Assembly: GCA_015501075.1 (NCBI GenBank)
Contig: JADNYJ010000028.1
Coordinates: forward strand, 1-64,000
Source of the DNA: Gymnopilus junonius
Taxonomy: Eukaryota > Basidiomycota > Agaricomycetes > Agaricales > Galerinaceae
Reading direction: 5' to 3'
DNA: 64,000 bases
Shown here: positions 38,100 through 49,300 of the stretch, in pieces
Position numbering within the stretch: the stretch's first letter is position 1
Layout of the letters: each line of letters starts with the position of its first letter
Program-made: the position numbers and the translations under genes
Notes under the pieces: model-generated
What the model was told of the DNA's origin: nothing
What the model saw: the letters and a program-made list of their open reading frames with translations, nothing else
Databases searched by the model: none

Positions 38100-38899
38100 G
38101 GAGAGCAAAATCTGAAGTAAAGAAGTTCAGTTTAGAATTTTCCCCAGCTGGAAAATCTGATCTCACCATCTTCCTTGTACCTTGCTAAATCCTGCTATTG
38201 CAATACAAGGATATTTCTCTGCTATTTTCATTGCTGTCTGCATTATTGTCACTGCCTATTTCAATATCACTATCAATCAACTTATAATCTATTGCCATAG
38301 TAATTCAGCTTAAACCATTGAGCCCAATCTAGTATGTCCCTCTTATTATTGCTATATTTTTGACTATTGTTACTACTAATATTTTAGCTGCACTTGACAT
38401 CAAGGTCAAGTATACTAAGTTGTTCATTGCTCTTCCATGACAGAAGAGTAGTCAATTCTACTAACCATTATATTTTATAATCTAGGCTTTAGGTTCTTTC
38501 AAGACAGAACTATCATTCATCAAGATCATTTTCAGCCAACTCATATCAGGACTTCTGTAGTCAAGCAACTCTATAGAAGTAGTAGTAGTCAGACTCAGTT
38601 CTTCAGAATAAACACTAGAATTCTGTTGGACTTCAGTTCTAGCTCTTAGCTTGTATTTTGATCAAACAGGTTTGAACAGGTAGAACCATGCACTCACTGG
38701 AATAGGCTAATTGAGATACTGTCCACTGAAACCCAGGTGAAACAAGATTCACATTGACATAATTGGAGCCTACTATGAAGGTCCTCAAGTTTTTCAATCT
38801 TTCATTTGATCAAATCATTATTTTATAAGTTATTCTGAGCAACAAATTCATAGTGAAGAATCTGCTCATACTTGAGAGAAGTTTGCAATTGACATACAC

Positions 38900-41800
38900 T
38901 CTAGTTCTAATTCACAACAGAATAACCTTTCTTCACCAACACCATCATCTCCTACCACTAACACAGATCCAATTTCAGATTCAGCCTCATCTATTGCACC
39001 TGCTTCTCCTACTTTCAGGAATGCTAATATTCTACATGCTTTAGTGTCACATGTTTGCTCTATTCAGTCAATCCCACAGAACTTTCCTACATCTTTCTAT
39101 CCTACAATAACTATAATTCAAACTCAGTCTCAACCTCAACTTTAGTCTTATTCAAATATGGCAACTACTTCTGGATATGTCAATATGGAGCAAGATAACC
39201 ACCAGGGACAGCATTCTTCATCTTCAGAATTTGAGGAGATTAATGCATCCTCATCATCACAGCAACCTCCAATAATTCAACAGTCTCAGAATCAACCCCA
39301 ATATAATCAAATTCCAATACCTTCTACCCAGATACCTATGCAGACCTGCTTAGCAAGTAATTCAGCTCAATTTACATCTCAGCTTTCTAATCAAATGCAT
39401 CCTACTAATCCTCTCAATACCTCTAATTCTTATTATGGAAATTCAATTGGTGCAGCATCAATTCCTATCTCTGGAGCTTATGGAATGCCTATAAGAGGTT
39501 CCAACAAAGCACCCAAGACATTTAAGGGACACTATTCAGCTGTAGAATCTTTCATTAACCACATGGAAAGGTTATTTGCTCAACATCAAATTCTCCAGAT
39601 AGTGAGAAAGTAAACCTTAATATTGGATTATTGCTCCAGAGCAGTAAGAGATTTTATTAAGACCACTAATAGATATAGGCAGAAGGATTAGGTCAAACTA
39701 AAAACTAAACTTTTCAATGCATTTGATGCTGAAAGAAATAGACAGCATTACACCATTTCAGATCTTATCCAATTGATCTCTGAACAGAAGAAGCACCCAG
39801 GGGCCCCAATGGCTCAGGTAGCACCATCGTGGATTCAGCCCTAGGTGCCTCTTAGGGGACCACAAGGTCTTGGGTTCAAACCCCACACTGCTCATGTAGA
39901 TAAAACAATTTAGACACCATGTGAGTTTTCAATGCTCCTGGAAGACACTGAATGCCATTGGGACCATGGTCGGGAAGGAGCGGCTGCCATTAACTTGGTG
40001 TCCCCCATTAATACCTGGGCCAATGACATGTAATGATTACTTGGTTAGTTGATCCTCCCTCTGCACCAAAATAGTGTAGTCACCAAAAGAATAAAGCCAA
40101 GCAAAAGTAGGAAGGCCATTGGCTGTTTGACCTATAAGTAGATGAGGTGGAAAGTGAAAAACCCTGATGAATGGGAGAGGCTGGCACCAGAAAAGGTTGT
40201 TGGTTTCAGTGATGTAGTAATCGGGGCCCTAGATTAGTGTGTGTTTCGGGGCCTTTCCGGGGATCAACACAGATTTAGAATTAGTGGATCTGATCACAAG
40301 TGCATGATATGTGCCAAGTATAGCATAAAGTTTCGGGATGTCATGATAGTTTAGATATGATTACAGGACTTCTAAAGTAGTACTTAGATCATGCCTGTGA
40401 TGTAATCTCAGGGGTTGATGGATCATTGTGTCCAAATGCCTGTCCCCATTACAAAAATGAAACCATTTCACACACACACAGAAGAAGCACCCAATTAAAA
40501 TTTAGAAAAATGGAAAAAGTACATGCTAGAATATAAAACTATCACTGGAAGCCTTTTCCATAAAGCAGAATATCTGAATTTGACTATCATGGAATCTTTG
40601 GATAGGTCTGGATGAAGAACTGCAATCTATATTAAGCCCTATGCTTATGATAGAGATCACACTCATAACATGAGTGAGCCTCATCCTATTCATAGAGTCA
40701 ACATAGTTGCAAAAAAGCATTTCCAAAGAGACAACTTCAATGATATATCCCTGGATCTAAAGTTTGGTCTAATGATTCTGACACTGATTCTGATTCTAAC
40801 ACTGACTCTGATAATGAAAGTTCAGACTCAGAATCTGAGGATGATCAGAGACATAAGAGGCAACATGGAGATTGAAAGAAGAAATATAGAAAGACAAAGG
40901 AACATCATAGAAAGCCTAAAGACAAGCCATGACAAGCTATGAACACATCAAAGAATAAAGTAAACAGTTTGATTGAGTTAATCAATAAACTTACTCTCAT
41001 GAGCATGAATAATCAATTCAATAACCAGGCCTGAGACTTTACACAACCTGATTCATATATGAATAATATATCTGCTCAACAGCTATCACTAGCACAAGCT
41101 TATGCCATACCTCCATCTCCTAACTCTCAACCATACTCAGCACCTATGCAGTCTATGCCTCAACCTTACCCTATGCAAATACAGTAACCTTATCCTCTTT
41201 ATAATTTTTTTTCCAATAATATTCCTCTGTCAGGAAACAGGATAAACAATTATCCAATGCAAGCTCAGACACAAAATTTCAGATGTTTTGGTTGCTTTAG
41301 TCCTGACCACATGCTCAGAGAATGCCTTGCATAAATGAGTTAATGCAGAAAGGAATATTGGACTATGATAATGTGATACAGAAATTTCATTTGAAGCACA
41401 GTAGAATGCCAATATTCCATTGTATAGGAGAAACCTTATATGAAGCAGCTTTAAGATTGAACAGTGTCATGCTCTCTTTAAATAGGCCTTCTTACACAAA
41501 TCTTGTCACTGTTGCAGACAGTGATGAGGAGGAATCATTTACAATAAAGCAAAGTATTGCTGGATTTGACAGCCTAGAAGAAGAATTAGAGTATGATGAT
41601 TCTGATTCTGATAATGATAATGATGGACCTTACTGGAAGTATGCTTTATAAGTAAAGCAACAATTACATTGTCCTCTATTTCAATATGAATATTATAATT
41701 CAGAAGAAGAAGACTCTGATAATGAAAGAGAAAGAAGCTATTTTCTATCCAGCCACAAGGACAACCAATAAGTGAACTGCTAAAGCAAGAGACAAGGTAA

Positions 41801-42780
41801 GTAAAGTTCCTAGTAAGCCTGCAAAACAAGTTTCTGATGGAGTACATCCACCTCCAAGAAAGACACAATTTCCTTGCTCAAAGCCTGCAGAAACAGTCAT
41901 TCCTCCAATACCAGAAGAGCCACCTTCAGTTTCAATAGCTCCTGTCAGTCAATTAATTCCATTACCAACTAGGGTTAATAATAGATCTAATAAGCCTAAT
42001 CCAGGTCCAAGAAGCAGAGTACCAGAATCAATAGAAACTCTACTCCAACCTATTGATGCTTATTGATTAAGACCCAATCATGATATTCCCATGGAAGTTG
42101 ATCCACAAGACACAGTACCTATGAGAACTGCAAGGAAGATGCATAAAGATATCCCTGCTTGAGTAACCTCCAACAAGGAAAATATCAATAAAGGATCAGC
42201 ATGCCAATCTGAAATTTCACATCAAAAAGACACTTATAAAGTGGTCAGAGAAATATTAGACACACCTATCACAATTCCAATTTGCAAAATTGTTGGCTCC
42301 TCAAGGGAAATTGCTACTGATTTGCAAGATGTAATCAAGCTTCAAAACACCAAGGTACCTATGACTAATACACAAACAAGTCCACCAACAGTAGCAAGAG
42401 TTGAATCAAAATCAGTAAACACAAATTTACTAGGGTCATTAATAAAGATAGTTCTATATCATGGTGAATATGCAATTTTAGCCATAATTGACACAGGATC
42501 TGAACTAAATATAATTTATTCTGATTTAGCCTGTTAGCTACATTTCCCAGTTGATATAATCAAGCAAATTAGTATGAATGATGCTAATGGAGAAGTTGGA
42601 ACTTTAACTGGCTTTGCTGAAGGTGTAGAATTCTATTGTGGAGGAGTTAAAACAGGAGCCAACTTCTGGATTAGAGCAAACAATTTACCCTTTGATTTAC
42701 TTTTAGGATGAATATGGCAACAGGATAATTTAGTATCCACAGAAGAAAGAATTGAAGGTACATATGTGGTATTTAGAGAT
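38900..42780 (+). pseudogene. Ty3/Gypsy-like gag-protease remnant
   Basis: A Ser/Pro/Gln-rich gag frame starts near 38,900 and is broken by one TAG near 39,142. It then runs through APKTFKGHYSAVESFINHME, typical of basidiomycete Gypsy capsids. A SINE interrupts it at 39,800. The capsid resumes after 40,493 with NLEKWKKYMLEYKTITGSLF. A CCHC zinc knuckle (CFGCFSPDHMLREC) is at 41,284-41,325. An aspartic protease follows, with its active site in IDTGSELNII (DTGS at 42,490-42,501) and an LPFDLLLG tail near 42,690. Many stops and frame changes make it non-functional. Reverse transcriptase is absent; the sequence breaks off near 42,790 at the inverted repeat. Confidence 0.65.
39800..40477 (+). mobile_element. 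tRNA-derived SINE inserted in the Gypsy-like gag
   Basis: The unit is 678 bp. Its head has a Pol III box A (TGGCTCAGGTAG, 39810-39821) and box B (GGTTCAAACCC, 39873-39883) at tRNA-like spacing. It ends in a short (CA)n tail. ACAGAAGAAGCACCCA occurs immediately before (39784-39799) and after (40478-40493), a perfect 16-bp target-site duplication as made by LINE machinery. The gag reading (SEQKKHP...) is cut exactly at this site. It contains CpGs while the surrounding gag has almost none, so it arrived after most of the decay. The region after the tRNA-like head is of unknown origin. The head's ends do not pair like an acceptor stem, so it is not a working tRNA. Confidence 0.85.
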
Positions 42781-42787
42781 CTGAACT

Positions 42788-42880
42788 CACTTCAGGCTAC
42801 CACCTTCTAGGACCTTTAAGGTTGTTTAAAAGTAACATTTTAATAGCTCTAGAGGTCCTAGAAGGTGGTAGCCTAAAGTG
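42788..42880. repeat. 30-bp inverted repeat at a transposon junction
   Basis: Arms at 42788-42817 and 42851-42880 share CAGGCTACCACCTTCTAGGA-type sequence inverted, with two mismatches and a 33-bp spacer. The right arm lies at the point where the minus-strand DIRS-like reverse transcriptase would continue. The left arm follows directly on the Gypsy-like protease remnant. It marks the boundary between two different elements. Confidence 0.65.
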
Positions 42881-44660
42881 ATAGAATAGCAAATAGCATG
42901 AATAGCAAAGAAGGAATAGATGAGCTGATCACCTACAATGTTAGCAATATGAGAGACAGTATTGAATCATGTTGAGAAGGAGTCTTTTGGCACATAAGAA
43001 TTGATCAAAGAAGCAGAATGAGAATCTTTTGACAGGTGTCAACAGATGTGGATTTTATCAGATACTCCTGGGGCTTGTTTTTGTACTGCAACTAGCAAGG
43101 GTGATGAGAAGAAAGGTCCTCAAAGAATACTCTCAACTTCATTCTTGGAGAATGGTCCAGACATTTACCTGTCTTTCACTTCATTCTCAAGATACTCCTG
43201 AATTTTATTTATGTGTTCTTTGCACAAAATGTGATTTAGAATGATGGTTGAGCATGTGAGAGGTGGCATATGTCCAATTGGAAAGCTGTTCAAGAGATTT
43301 GAGCAGAGCAGAGAATACAGGGGCAAAAAATTATGTTTATTCAAGAAGAAGTTAAAAGCATATGCATTGTAAGGAGTAGTGATTTTTTTAAAGAGGGAAG
43401 GGAAAGAATGAAGACCAGGCATGAAAGAATAACATACAACAGAGTCAGAAAATTTTGTATAGGAAAGAAATTTTTGCAAGTCAATAAAGGCTGAGAGAAA
43501 ATTCTCAGACATTGGCAGGTTTGGCTTGGCATGTCTAGAAGAAGGCATGATGAGAGCCTCTGCAGAGTAAACAGAGATGGATGTGTTCTTTACTGTGGTC
43601 TGAACAAGATCTAGTATTCCTGATGTTCTAGTAGATGCAGATCTCTCTTCCATCAGGGTAGCAAAGGCTGCTTTTGAAGGTGTATGTAGTGAAGATGGGC
43701 TTACTATTAGCAAACTTGGCAGAGGATGAGTCACCTACATGGGATTAGAGGGTCTGCCCATGTTCACCATAGAGAATGCAGCAGGCCAGGGGAGAGAGCT
43801 TGCTGCTGCCAGATGGAAAAGGCACTGAAGGCACTGATGAAGGCATTTCTTGACTGACTTTGGATGCTCCTGAAAGCATGGATTTCATCTGTGATTTTAG
43901 ATCAAAGGAATTTTTGACAATATCATACCTATGCACATAAAATGCAGCATTGTATATAGTCAGCTGGGCATAGAACTCTTGGTAAATCTCAAGATCCATA
44001 GACTTCCAGGTGTTGTAATAGAATACTTTATCCTTCTGGAGATTGAAGAAATTGAAGTGTTTCTCCCACCAGGAAGAGTAAGTGCCACTGGACTCAACAA
44101 CATTATGACTAGATTGAAAACAGAAGCAGTTGTAGGCTGCCTCTATCCACTCTGCATGGGACATTTCCAGCTTGGCTAAATTGAGCCTAGAAAGCAGCTT
44201 CTTGTAGTCAATAATCATGAATCTTTTCTTCTCTCCAGGTTTAGGGTTCACTTTGAAGGTAGGAACATTAGCTCCATGGACAGAGAGATAGAGAAGGCTT
44301 GTATTAAGGAACAGTGAAAGAGGGACCATTCCACAATCCTTGGTTTCATACAGCAACTGCATAAACTAGATGTCAAGTGGAACATTAATAGCCCAAGGCT
44401 TTAATGAAGCTCCATCCATGCAGCAGCACTTAGCAACTTGTTGGTTGTCAAAAGATTCTGAATTGCATTTGTGATCAACAATGTTCGAGAGATCATGATC
44501 AGTGAGGAGATTAGCTAGGAAGGTTGGCATGACTTCCTTAAATAGCAAAGCAAAGGAAGGATGCTTGAGGCACTGCACATTGTCTTCGTCAATGGTGAAT
44601 ATAGAGGCAGTTTCAGATCTAGGCTTGGGATGAGACACTGGGTCAGAAGCATGCTGCAAT
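42881..44660 (-). pseudogene. DIRS-like retroelement fragment (gag-like protein and start of reverse transcriptase)
   Basis: The minus strand opens near 44,659 with a gag-like protein (LKHPSFALLFKEVMPTFLAN, then WAINVPLDI, stop, FMQLLYE) and continues with YYNTWKSMDLEIYQEFYAQL. A Cys/His cluster follows, HIHLCLLCRGSHHAFF near 43,560, with stops in the frame. A second frame carries FPIGHMPPLTC and HINKIQEYLENEV. Near 43,150 the sequence MSGPFSKNEVESIL, stop, GPFFSSPLLVAV, then KIHIC-HLSKD resembles the start of the reverse-transcriptase domain of basidiomycete DIRS/tyrosine-recombinase-type elements. At least six stops are present, several explicable as C-to-T changes. No recombinase is present. 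The family name is from memory of such proteins and is moderately secure. Confidence 0.5.
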
Positions 44661-44714
44661 GTCCTCAGGTTTCAGTTGTCATTCTGCTCCTCAATGTCCT
44701 TGCACATTTTAAGC

Positions 44715-44795
44715 CATGGGTGTATGGGTATGGGTTTCCGCAGGTATGGGTATGGGTAAGCCTTGAGACACCCAAGGGTTACCCATGCTCTTCCC
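44715..44795. repeat. Degenerate TATGGG repeat with palindromic flank
   Basis: The unit GGGTAT is repeated about five times around a central TTTCCGCAGG. It is followed by an inverse copy (ACCCAAGGGTTACCCA). It contains one of the few CpGs in this area. The permuted unit is not the TTAGGG telomere repeat of basidiomycetes. It resembles the GGATAT/CCATG motifs near 1.1 and 1.8 kb. Confidence 0.4.
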
Positions 44796-44890
44796 AGTGA
44801 GGGATCTGAAAGCCTGGATGACAGCTGGGCAGGTGTGGGTGCATGGCTGGTGAGGCTGCTCATTTTTAGGCCCTATAGGGAGATCATGAC

Positions 44891-45463
44891 TAGGGTTGCT
44901 GAAGTTCAGTTCAGTTCAGTTCTTTGGCCAATTTTCTGAACTGAGAACTGAACTTCCCAGTTCAGTTCAGTTCTCAGTTCGAACTGGTTCGAACTGTTCT
45001 GAACTGGCAATGGCCAAAACATAAAATTTCCTTTCATCTGAGGCTTTGAAATAGTATATAGACTACAGATATGTCTATCTTCTATCATTAGACATTGCTA
45101 TATGTACAAAACAGTATATTATTTGCTGATTTTTCAAGCATTGGGTAGTGCCATGTAACTCATGTCCTCACACAATAAATAAAATCATTTTAAGAAATTA
45201 TTTTATGTCATCTAGTGCTTGGGATTAGTACTAAGGAGTTCTCTATACATTATGGGAATCTAATGGTAATTTTTTGATGCCAAAATAATCACTTTTGAAG
45301 GTCAAAATTTGATAATTTTAACCACACCCAACAAACAGTTCAGTTCAGTTCGAACTGACTGGCCATAGGCTGAACTAAGAACCAGAACTGCATCCGAACT
45401 GTAGTTCAGTTCAGCCAGTTCAGGTTCGAACTGTCAGTTCTGAACTGAACTTCGGCAACCCTA
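44891..45463. mobile_element. hAT-type MITE with perfect 8-bp target-site duplication
   Basis: This 573-bp element starts TAGGGTTGCTGAAGTTCAG, and its right end reads inward as TAGGGTTGCCGAAGTTCAG, with one mismatch over the first 24 bases. ATCATGAC flanks both ends exactly (44883-44890 and 45464-45471). Subterminal arrays of AGTTC/GAACTG motifs lie at both ends, with AT-rich DNA between. There is no transposase. The left TIR matches the left end of the 4.4-kb hAT element at 21 of 24 positions, so a related transposase could have moved it. Confidence 0.85.
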
Positions 45464-45471
45464 ATCATGAC

Positions 45472-46342
45472 TCACACCCTCTTGCAGTTCCATGAATTGA
45501 TTGGGATTTTGTTCAGAAGAACCCAGGTTCATATTCTGACCCATTCTGAGTACTCTGAGAATCCATAGTTGAAGACATGGGAAACTCAAAGAATAAGATA
45601 AAATTGCCAAAATATTATAGATATGGCAGATGCAAGAAGGAACAATCTACGAGACAATATGAGACTAGGAGATGATGTTTCTCGCAGTCTGCCACATCAT
45701 CTGACTTATCCTTAGATGAGTTTTCACTAGCTCAAACTCATTACAGATTTTCAAGCCCCCAGGTCAAGTCACACTGGGTTGTGAATCAGCCTGTAAGTTC
45801 ACATGTGTGACTTGTGAACTGCCATAGGGGACTTTTACTAGGGTTTCCAGGTCTCCTCATTCTCTTGCACAACTACAGATCTACTCCAAAGGCTAACTTA
45901 CAAAGTTAGCTTTTAGATAGATTATACATTGTAACATGAGGTCCTCATAAAAGAAAAAAGTCAGTCTTTTATATACAGTGTTAATTTAATTTAATTAAAG
46001 TAGTTAGTACAGAAAAAAAACAGTAGTAGCAAAGCAAAAGAAAGCATATGAAAACTAGGTTTATAGAGCAGAATACAGAATAACAATGCTACAATGCTAG
46101 AAAAGAGCATATTACAGCAGAAAACAGAGTTAGAAACTAATCTATAGAACAGACCAGTGGATGAGATAGCAGTACTAGATATATGGCCCAGACAGAACAC
46201 AGGTTGATCATGAAAGATGACTAGACAGTAAAGAATAGAGATTGAGAGTAAGAATGAATGATAGGGAACAATAACATAGCATTGGAGAGCAAACATGTCC
46301 ATGAAAAATGCATCTCAATAAGATAGGAAAGAGAGATTTGGC
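45472..46342. other. Intergenic DNA between the MITE and the photoreceptor gene
   Basis: No gene was recognised. It becomes gradually less AT-rich to the right and presumably includes the 3' untranslated region of the minus-strand photoreceptor gene that ends at 46,343. Confidence 0.4.
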
Positions 46343-49300
46343 CTATGAATCTATAGCGTTCCAGGGCCTTTTGAAAGATGACATCCTACCAGGTGCTGTA
46401 TAATTCTGGAATGCATAAGGGTTCTGTGACAGTCCAGAAGACATCGGCAGAGGCAGGGGAGCCGTTCCGTTCCATTCCCTGTCATAACGTCCTGGATCCG
46501 GTAAAAAAGACAGTCGCGAGAAGACTGTCCTCGGTTGGTGCTGAGCACTTGCTATTGTCATTGTTGTTTTTGTCAGTGGTGGTGGCGCTGGTTCCATTGA
46601 CGATGCTCCAGCATGCAGCCCCTGGGTCACATTCTGCAATGACAATTGCGGCTGAGGTTGATGGAGGTAAGGGGGGCGAGACAAGGAAAGTGGTGGTAGA
46701 GAGTCATCAAGCTGATGATGCTGTGGTAGAGGCACCAACGGCTGGAGGGAAGGTAATGGACATGATGGCTGCTGCGACACCAGGCGCTGCGTCGAGAACA
46801 ACGGCTGCTGCTGTTGAACGTGCGGACGGAGCACATCACCAAAAGAAGAGGATGAAGGAGGTTCATATCCATCCGATGAACCCGACTGCTGCAACGGCAA
46901 TGGCGAAGAAGGCCGCCGCCTCTGCTCGTCCGCAGCGCGAGGACTCTCCACATCCTCCTCGTCGTCCTCACTCTCCCTAGATCCAGCCTGCAGCCCACCC
47001 GCCTCATACGCCGCCAACTCATCCATCATCTTCATATTCGCGATACGCAGTTGTTCCCTTTCATACTGCCAACTAGACCCTCTCTCGACAGCTAATTCGT
47101 CAAAGATATCTAATGAAGGCCAAGAAGTAGCGGATGAGGTGGACGGCGATGGTTGTTGAGGAAAAGAGGTAGCGGAGAGTGTCGAAGAATGTAAAGTCAG
47201 GGCAGCGTTCAACGACGACGACGACGTCGCGGGACTAGACCCCGCGCTGAGAGGAAGCATCGCCGAGGCAGATCCGCACGGAAGGGTCTCAGCATCAACC
47301 AGTCTGATCTGATACACCAAGTGCGCAGGGGAAATGGCCATCCCCACCCCTCGCGACTGATCCCCAGACACCTCATCGTCCCCGCACCCATCCGGATCCG
47401 CTCTATAAAGTACGAACCACACCTGTGCAGACGTACCATCTTTCTTCCTCAATTTACACCGGACCTTCTTCCACCTTGCATCGTCCAGCCTCACCGCGCT
47501 CCCACTGCCACTCGAACTCGAACGACGGAGGAAATGTCGATGACGCTGGAACGTCCTCATCGCATAGATGAATTCAGCTAGAACGTTCCGCGCGCTTTCA
47601 TCCGAGACGACATCCATCACACTCATGCCCAATAAATCATCCGACGTCCAACCGAGCACATCTTCCATACCCTGGCTGACCGACATGAACGTCGAATTTT
47701 CCTGATCCGAGCCGCCCAACATGCCCCATGCCTGTTGTTCCACCTGCACCCACTCAGACTGTGGCGGCGGAGGCTGCTGCTGCTGTTGCTTCTTCTCACT
47801 GCTTTGTGACGGCTCAGACGGCCGATGAACGCGTAACGCTTTTGCCATGCCTCCAGCCTGATTCACATCCTCCCACTTGAGATTCATCATCTCCCTCGCA
47901 CGTCCGACGAGAACGATCGCCTTGCGCCCTTTCCCTGGTTCCATATGTAAGCGACCACGGCACGACACCCAAACATATCTTCCCATCTTTGTTTTGGCCC
48001 TAAAGAGAAGATCAACGGGTCTAGGACCAGGTGGCAAAGCAGCGGCGGCAGCGGCAGACGCCTCTCCTCCCGAAGAAGAAGAAGCAGAAGCAACAGCGGC
48101 AGCGGCAGACGCAACGCCAGTCGCACTGCTCTCCTTGAGCTCGCGCATGAGAGGGACGACGTCCTCAGGATGAGCATAGTCCGAAATGGAAGTGCCCATC
48201 ATCTCCTCCGCCTCGTAGCCCAACACGCGACGGACGCTTGGAGCGACATAGAGGAAATTGCCTTTGAGGGACACCACGTGGTAAAAGTCAGGATTTGCTT
48301 CGAGCAGGAAGAGGTGTAATAGATGGTTATTTCCTCCAGCCACAAGAGCATCTTCGGCAGAAGAGGCGTTGGTAGTGGGGATAGGACCTGGAGTGGGGAT
48401 AGGGAAAGAACGTAAGAATGAAGTGCTTCCGAGGATGCGCTTCAGATCCTTGGACATGACGACGGGAGGCAATGCATTGGATTTGCGGTCACGAATGCTG
48501 AGTGGTAACGAGTGGCTCTGCACTATGCGATTAAGAGGTGGAGAGCCATAGTTGACAGCATAGCTGCCGTCTTTATGTTTCTGCAGAATAGCATTTGGCT
48601 GCTCATTCAAGCTGACCTGGAACCCCACCTGATACACAATTTCGCTATCCTCACCCATTAGTCCCCCGGGGACAGGAATAATAGTGACGAGATTATAAAA
48701 AGCATCCCCGTTTTTCTTGTAGTTCAGAATAGTCGTCTGGCATTCCTTATCCGCCAGGAGACTCTTGCGCATGTGCGCGACGGCTTCATGGGAGGTGTGC
48801 CGGCGAAATTCACCGCGAGCAACGAGCCCCCCAGGAGCCTGAAGAAAACGACAATTCTGGCCGATAACCTCCTGTTCCTGATATCCCGTAAGCGTGCAGA
48901 ATGTGGGAGAGCAGTAGACTATGGGATGGTCGTATCTACGGGTGTCGACCACAACGAAAGAACACGTTAGGTCCACTGGGCCGAGCTCGATACGGGGGTT
49001 CGGGCGATTAGCAACTCGGGCAAGAACAGAGAGGAGGTCAAATCCCGAGGCAGAGTAAACAGGCAGCCCAAATGTGGACGGGGCCGGGAGAGCGCGATTC
49101 GAGGGGTCGGCGAGGAAGATGCTCAGATCCGGCGTGGACTTGGTCGGCGGCGGCGGCGGAGGAGAGTGGGTGGGGAACGGAAAGGGCGGGTTGGGCGAGT
49201 AGTCGAACGGAGCGGCATCGGACTGGTGTTGCGGCGGCTGCTCGTCCTGTTCGGCGTATCTGCAGACTACACTTTAGCGAACAGCAGTGTACAAATGGGA

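Noticed and set aside
39800..39900. A functional tRNA gene at the head of the SINE
   Set aside because: Boxes A and B are present, but the two ends do not pair into an acceptor stem and no clear anticodon arm forms. The sequence continues into a 678-bp unit with a duplication.
40441..40480. CA dinucleotide run as an independent microsatellite
   Set aside because: It ends exactly at the target-site duplication and is better explained as the SINE tail.
42241..42537. An intact aspartic protease gene
   Set aside because: The DTGS motif is real, but the frame is stopped directly after the active-site strand and is part of the decayed Gypsy-like relic.
46378..48970. Long open frames on the plus strand opposite the photoreceptor gene
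   Set aside because: They lack introns or conserved motifs, and their amino-acid make-up mirrors the GC-rich codons of the WC-1 gene. They are shadows.
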